64,000 nt of DNA from Martinezella hainanensis (lineage in GTDB: Bacteria; Pseudomonadota; Alphaproteobacteria; Rhizobiales; Rhizobiaceae): contig NZ_FMAC01000003.1 in the NCBI RefSeq assembly GCF_900094555.1, positions 496,001 to 560,000 of the forward strand, written 5' to 3'. Positions 60,528-64,000 of this stretch are shown here, in pieces (position 1 is the stretch's first letter; every line of letters starts with the position of its first letter). Both the position numbers and the translations under genes were made by a program. Below the pieces are notes generated by a model. It worked only from the letters and a program-made list of their open reading frames with translations, searched no databases and had not been told where the DNA came from.

Positions 60528-61582
60528 TGCGAACCGGGGAGGAGGTTCGCGGCAGCGAAAGGAAAGACAAGGGGGGCATCGTCTGCGCGGGAAACTTCAT
60601 CGTCGATCGCGTCCACACACTATCCTACTGGCCGGAGCAGGGTAATCTCGCCTATATCCAGCATCAGGACGTTGGCGTTGGCGGTGGGGCTGCCAATGTC
60701 GTCACCGATCTCGCCTCGCTCGGCTTTTCAGGAAAGCTTGCAGCGGCTGGCTGCATCGGCATGGACATCGATGGCGAGATCGTCAAGACGCGTCTGCGAG
60801 GCGCCGGCATCGATGTCAGCGGGTTGCGTGAGCTTCCCGACCATGCGACGGCGCATACCCATGTCATGAATGTGCCGGGGCAGAACCGCACGTTCTTCTA
60901 TCATGGCGGTGCCAATGATGCAGTGACGGATGCGCTCATCTTACCTGCCGTCTTTGCGGCCGCCGGCTACCGGCTGTTCTATCTCGGCTATCTGATGCTG
61001 CTGCCCGGTCTTGACAGGATCGATGCTGAGGGGCGGTCGGGGGCATCCCGACTGCTGAAAGCCGCACGCGACGCCGGCCTGACCACCTGCGTGGATTTCG
61101 TCTCCAGCGAGGATCCGGAGTTTGCGGCGAAGGTGGGTTCAGCTTTGCCCTATTGCGATTTCCTTATCATCAACGAACTTGAGGCAGGGCGCGCAACCGG
61201 CATCACCGTGCGTGACGCCATGGGCGAATTGGATGAGACGGCGCTTTTGCTGGCGGGCGAACGATTGCTCACGGCAGGTGTTGCCAGGGGTGCAATCATT
61301 CACGCCCCGGAAGTCTCCTTCTGGCTTGCGCCGGGCGCAAAGCCAATTGTTTCAGATTCCCGACCGGTCGATGCCGCCGACATTGTCAGCACCGTCGGCG
61401 CCGGCGATGCCTTCTGTGCTGCTGTGCTCTATGGCCTGCATGAGGATTGGCCCGTCGAGCGCATCTGTGCGGTTGCGCATGCCGCGGCTGCCCGTTGCCT
61501 TGGAGGTGCCACAGCGACCGATGGTATCCCTGACATGGTGGTACTTCTGGAGGATGTGAGGGGGAAGCATGCCTGTGCCTAG
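60527..61582 (+). CDS. PfkB-family sugar kinase
   Basis: 351 residues. The ribokinase-like fold has the N-terminal GGGAANVVTDLASLG motif and the C-terminal SVGAGDAF-type signature (TVGAGDAFCAAVLYGL) with the catalytic Asp. ATG 60527 overlaps the isomerase stop (TGATG). It would phosphorylate a ketose, most logically at C1 so that the aldolase can cleave it. The start could also be slightly inside (the leader to residue 20 is charged). The sugar is not readable. Confidence 0.87.
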   Translation: MRTGEEVRGSERKDKGGIVCAGNFIVDRVHTLSYWPEQGNLAYIQHQDVGVGGGAANVVTDLASLGFSGKLAAAGCIGMDIDGEIVKTRLRGAGIDVSGLRELPDHATAHTHVMNVPGQNRTFFYHGGANDAVTDALILPAVFAAAGYRLFYLGYLMLLPGLDRIDAEGRSGASRLLKAARDAGLTTCVDFVSSEDPEFAAKVGSALPYCDFLIINELEAGRATGITVRDAMGELDETALLLAGERLLTAGVARGAIIHAPEVSFWLAPGAKPIVSDSRPVDAADIVSTVGAGDAFCAAVLYGLHEDWPVERICAVAHAAAARCLGGATATDGIPDMVVLLEDVRGKHACA

Positions 61583-61683
61583 CGCGGGCTGCAGGGCGGC
61601 AGTGTTCACCATTGGGTGCTATAGTGCAGATGGGAGCGGCGGAGTAGCATCAAAGAATCGAACCTTATGCTCGGAGGAGGCAA

Positions 61684-62694
61684 ATGAGGGCAGTCCGTTT
61701 GGAAGCAATCGGCGATATGGTCATGCGCATGGTCGAGAAGCCGAATGCCGGGCCGGGAGAAGTGGTCGTCAGAGTTCTGGCCGCAGGCATCTGCGGTTCC
61801 GACCGGCACATGCACAAGGGGGAATACCCGACGGCTATCCCGGTCACCCTGGGTCATGAATTCTGCGGCCTTGTCGAAGAAGTGGGCGAGAGCGTCTCGT
61901 CGTTTGTCGGCGGAGAACTCGTTACGGTAGACCCGAATATCGCTTGCGGCACATGCTCTGCCTGCCGGCGTGGGCGGCCCAATCTATGCGCCAACCTGAA
62001 GGCTATCGGCGTGACGCGGGATGGCGGCTTTGCTGAGTATGTCGCGGTTCCCTGCGGCCAGGCGTTTACGCTGCCTCCCGATCTCGATCCCGTTCATGGT
62101 GCATTTTGCGAGCCGCTGGCCTGCTGCATCCATGCCATCGACAAGGCACAAATCCGTCCGGGTGACAGCGTCGCCATATTGGGCGGCGGTGTCATCGGCC
62201 TGCTTATGGTGCAACTGGCCCGCCTCGCAGGCGCAGACCAGATCATCCTGATCACGAGGCAGCTGTCGCGGCGCGAAGCGGCGTTGCGGCTCGGTGCGAC
62301 ACAGGCCCTCGATCCGACGGCGAGCGATGCGGTCGCCGCCGTCAAGGACGCGACCGGCGGTGGCGTGGATGTCGTCATAGAATGTGCCGGCGTTCCTGAA
62401 ACGCTTCAGACCGGCGTACGGATGGCGCGGCGCGGCGGCGCTTTCATATTGTTCGGCGTAACGCCGGCCGGTCAGGAAGTGCCCGTGCCGCCATTCGATC
62501 TGCTCGTCAACGAGGTCGAGATCAGGCCAGCCTATCTCAATCCCTTCACTCATGCCCGCGCCGCCGCCATGGTGGCAAGCGGGATTCTGGAGCTGGATTC
62601 GCTTGTCACGAAGACGATCGGCCTTGAGGACGTTGCGGACGTCGTCGGCAGCGCACCATCAACTGGGGAGATCAAGGTCATCGTTCGGCCGTGA
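61684..62694 (+). CDS. Zinc-dependent alcohol dehydrogenase (sorbitol/threonine dehydrogenase type)
   Basis: 336 residues, medium-chain dehydrogenase. Catalytic zinc ligands are Cys37 (GICGSD), His58 and Glu59 (GHEFCG); structural zinc is in CGTCSACRRGRPNLC; the cofactor motif is VAILGGGVIGLLMVQLA. ATG 61684 follows GGAGGAGGCAA, a strong site. It lies 101 bases after the kinase in the same direction, so probably still in the operon. A polyol dehydrogenase making the ketose or aldose for the downstream steps is the natural role. Confidence 0.88.
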   Translation: MRAVRLEAIGDMVMRMVEKPNAGPGEVVVRVLAAGICGSDRHMHKGEYPTAIPVTLGHEFCGLVEEVGESVSSFVGGELVTVDPNIACGTCSACRRGRPNLCANLKAIGVTRDGGFAEYVAVPCGQAFTLPPDLDPVHGAFCEPLACCIHAIDKAQIRPGDSVAILGGGVIGLLMVQLARLAGADQIILITRQLSRREAALRLGATQALDPTASDAVAAVKDATGGGVDVVIECAGVPETLQTGVRMARRGGAFILFGVTPAGQEVPVPPFDLLVNEVEIRPAYLNPFTHARAAAMVASGILELDSLVTKTIGLEDVADVVGSAPSTGEIKVIVRP

Positions 62695-62718
62695 ATGTCG
62701 CCTCCAGACCCTATCCAT

Positions 62719-63741
62719 TCACTTGCGGATGGGGCCGGTGGAGTCGCGCTGGATCAAAGTGACGGATACTTTGATGATGGTCTTCTCTTCTCCGGCGTCT
62801 CGATCGGCCTGCTGTTCATCGATCAGGGCCTCTAGTCGCCGGACTGCCTGCTCGCCGACTCCACGGATCGGTTGGGCGATTGTCGTCAGTCGCGGAAAGA
62901 CATAGGCCGCCTCCGGCAGATCGTCGAACCCGATCACCGAATAGTCGCGCGGCACGGAAAAGCCGTGATCCTGAACGGCATGGATTGTAGCAATCGCCGA
63001 TATATCGGTCGTACCGATGATGCCAGTCATTTCTGGTCGGGAAGCGACCAATTGCCTTGCAAGCGGATAGGCGGCGGCGAAACTATGCTCCTCGGCCATG
63101 GATATGGCAGCGGGGGTAATACCGTGCTCAGCCATCTCGTCTTTAATGCCACGAAGCCGAAGCTGGACCGGTTGACTGTGGGCAGGGGCGCCGACAATGC
63201 CGATTTTTCGATGACCGAGTTCGATCAGGTGGCGGGCCATCATCCGCCCGCCTTCCTCATGGTCGGCCATGACTGCATCGTCCGCTACTCCGGGAAGCTC
63301 GCGATCGATCGCGACGATCGGGATATGGGCTTCGCGCAGGGCCTCGAAATGCTCCGTGCTGCCGAAGGCGCTTGCGACGATGACGCCATCGACGCGTTGC
63401 GACAGCAACATGGAAATGTAGCGCGCCTCGTGATCGATGTTTTCGGCGGTGCTGCAGATCAAGGTCTGATAGCCGCGCTGGAACAATTCCTGCTCGATTG
63501 CATGGGCAAGGATGCCGAAGAAGGGCACGTCGATCGACGGCAGCATCAGCCCGATCATCCGGCTCGGCGCGCCGCGCAGCATGCGCGCACCTTTGCTCGG
63601 GGTATAGTTGAGCGTACGGATGGCCGCTTCCACGCGCTCCCGGAGTTCTGGAGAAGCATAGCCGCTGTTGTTCAGCACGCGCGAGACTGACGAGACCGAT
63701 GTTCCTGCGAGTTTGGCGATATGTCTGATGCTGGTCGTCAC
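62719..63741 (-). CDS. LacI-family regulator of the rare-sugar operon
   Basis: About 340 residues from GTG 63741; an ATG at 63810 would add 23 residues that are not typical before the HTH (TSIRHIAKLAGTSVSSVSRVLNNSGYASPELRERVEAAIRTLNYTPS). The effector domain has IGLMLPSIDVPFFGILAHAIEQELFQRGYQTLI, GHRKIGIVGAP and YSVIGFDDLPEAAYVFPRLTTI. It is convergent with the dehydrogenase gene and probably binds the two operators near 57767-57841. No clear binding site for translation was seen. Confidence 0.88.
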   Translation of the reverse strand: MTTSIRHIAKLAGTSVSSVSRVLNNSGYASPELRERVEAAIRTLNYTPSKGARMLRGAPSRMIGLMLPSIDVPFFGILAHAIEQELFQRGYQTLICSTAENIDHEARYISMLLSQRVDGVIVASAFGSTEHFEALREAHIPIVAIDRELPGVADDAVMADHEEGGRMMARHLIELGHRKIGIVGAPAHSQPVQLRLRGIKDEMAEHGITPAAISMAEEHSFAAAYPLARQLVASRPEMTGIIGTTDISAIATIHAVQDHGFSVPRDYSVIGFDDLPEAAYVFPRLTTIAQPIRGVGEQAVRRLEALIDEQQADRDAGEEKTIIKVSVTLIQRDSTGPIRK

Positions 63742-63903
63742 TTGCTCGCGTTTCTTTGGCTTGCGGTCGAATGGTCGGGAGTGAGGCCGTCGGAGTACAG
63801 GCCAACTCATCCCCGGACTAAATCACCGCCGGGATGCTGCATCAAGCGCCATGCATGCGGTCTTAATATTCCGCCATGTCAATCCTATCTATATTAGATT
63901 TAA

Positions 63904-63921
63904 TGCATATGATATGATGCA
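63904..63921. promoter_or_regulatory. Possible operator near the window end
   Basis: TGCAT and ATGCA arms around 8 AT-rich bases. It lies 163 bases beyond the LacI gene's likely start (63741), between it and whatever follows the window. It could serve a divergent gene beyond the window; the right part of the window from 63811 has no gene. Confidence 0.35.
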
Positions 63922-64000
63922 ATCATGGAGAGTGGCTTATATCGCTGAAGCAGCCTGGAATTTGTGCGGGTAGTCCAGGAAATTCAATGAAATAGAAGCC

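Noticed and set aside
57656..63810. A sugar transporter for the rare-sugar operon
   Set aside because: None of the genes between the operators and the LacI gene has membrane or ATPase motifs; any transporter lies outside the window.

Overview
The window looks like the accessory part of a Rhizobium-type (Rhizobiaceae, Alphaproteobacteria) replicon. Coding density is high and GC-rich. Gene families typical of rhizobia are frequent: branched-chain and carbohydrate ABC importers, LacI/GntR/IclR/AraC regulators next to catabolic operons, ManD, a single-domain HpaG, AztD and nrdHIEF. No rRNA, tRNA, CRISPR, IS element or replication origin was recognised. Whether this is chromosome, chromid or megaplasmid cannot be told from the sequence.

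Left part (1-28.4 kb): phenolic-acid and amine catabolism. A LivHMGF-type importer (104-3423; no solute-binding protein gene in the window) is followed by a FeaR-like AraC regulator. A long minus-strand run (20033 down to 4450) follows. From its promoter end it carries an IclR regulator, a Tm-1-like protein, a HAD hydrolase, an omega-aminotransferase, a phospho-lyase-like class III PLP enzyme, an APH-fold kinase, the homoprotocatechuate meta-cleavage genes hpaF-hpaE-hpaD-gabD-hpaG-hpaH-hpaI, then an SDR, a MoaF-family protein and an NTF2-like protein. An APC permease and an aldehyde dehydrogenase are divergent from the IclR gene. The two-component 4-hydroxyphenylacetate hydroxylase hpaBC, with divergent hpaA, lies at 23.4-26.5 kb. 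Together these encode 4-hydroxyphenylacetate to pyruvate plus succinate. The kinase/phospho-lyase pair and the aldehyde dehydrogenase are candidates for feeding amines or amino alcohols into it. A divergent AraC/PhyH-dioxygenase pair closes this part.

Middle (28.4-38.7 kb): a mixed stretch with a putative glycosyltransferase, a 55-residue membrane protein, sfnG, a visibly more AT-rich interval with an unknown two-TM protein, several small conserved-looking proteins, a probable antiporter remnant, a FUSC-family protein, and a mannonate-dehydratase (manD)/MFS operon with a divergent GntR regulator and two tandem operators.

38.8-46.2 kb: a LacI-controlled operon for a CUT1-type sugar importer whose only enzyme is a 706-residue ADP-ribosylglycohydrolase-family protein. 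This is the best candidate for an undescribed catabolic system.

46.4-57.7 kb: an acyltransferase; an orphan aztD behind a Zur-like box; nrdHIEF behind a NrdR box and a cobalamin riboswitch; a glycerophosphodiesterase; an HU protein; a Tim44-domain protein; and an arginase-fold enzyme.

57.8-63.8 kb: a rare-sugar operon (class I aldolase, Gfo/Idh oxidoreductase, D-lyxose-isomerase family, PfkB kinase, zinc dehydrogenase) with two LacI-type operators around its promoter and a convergent LacI gene.
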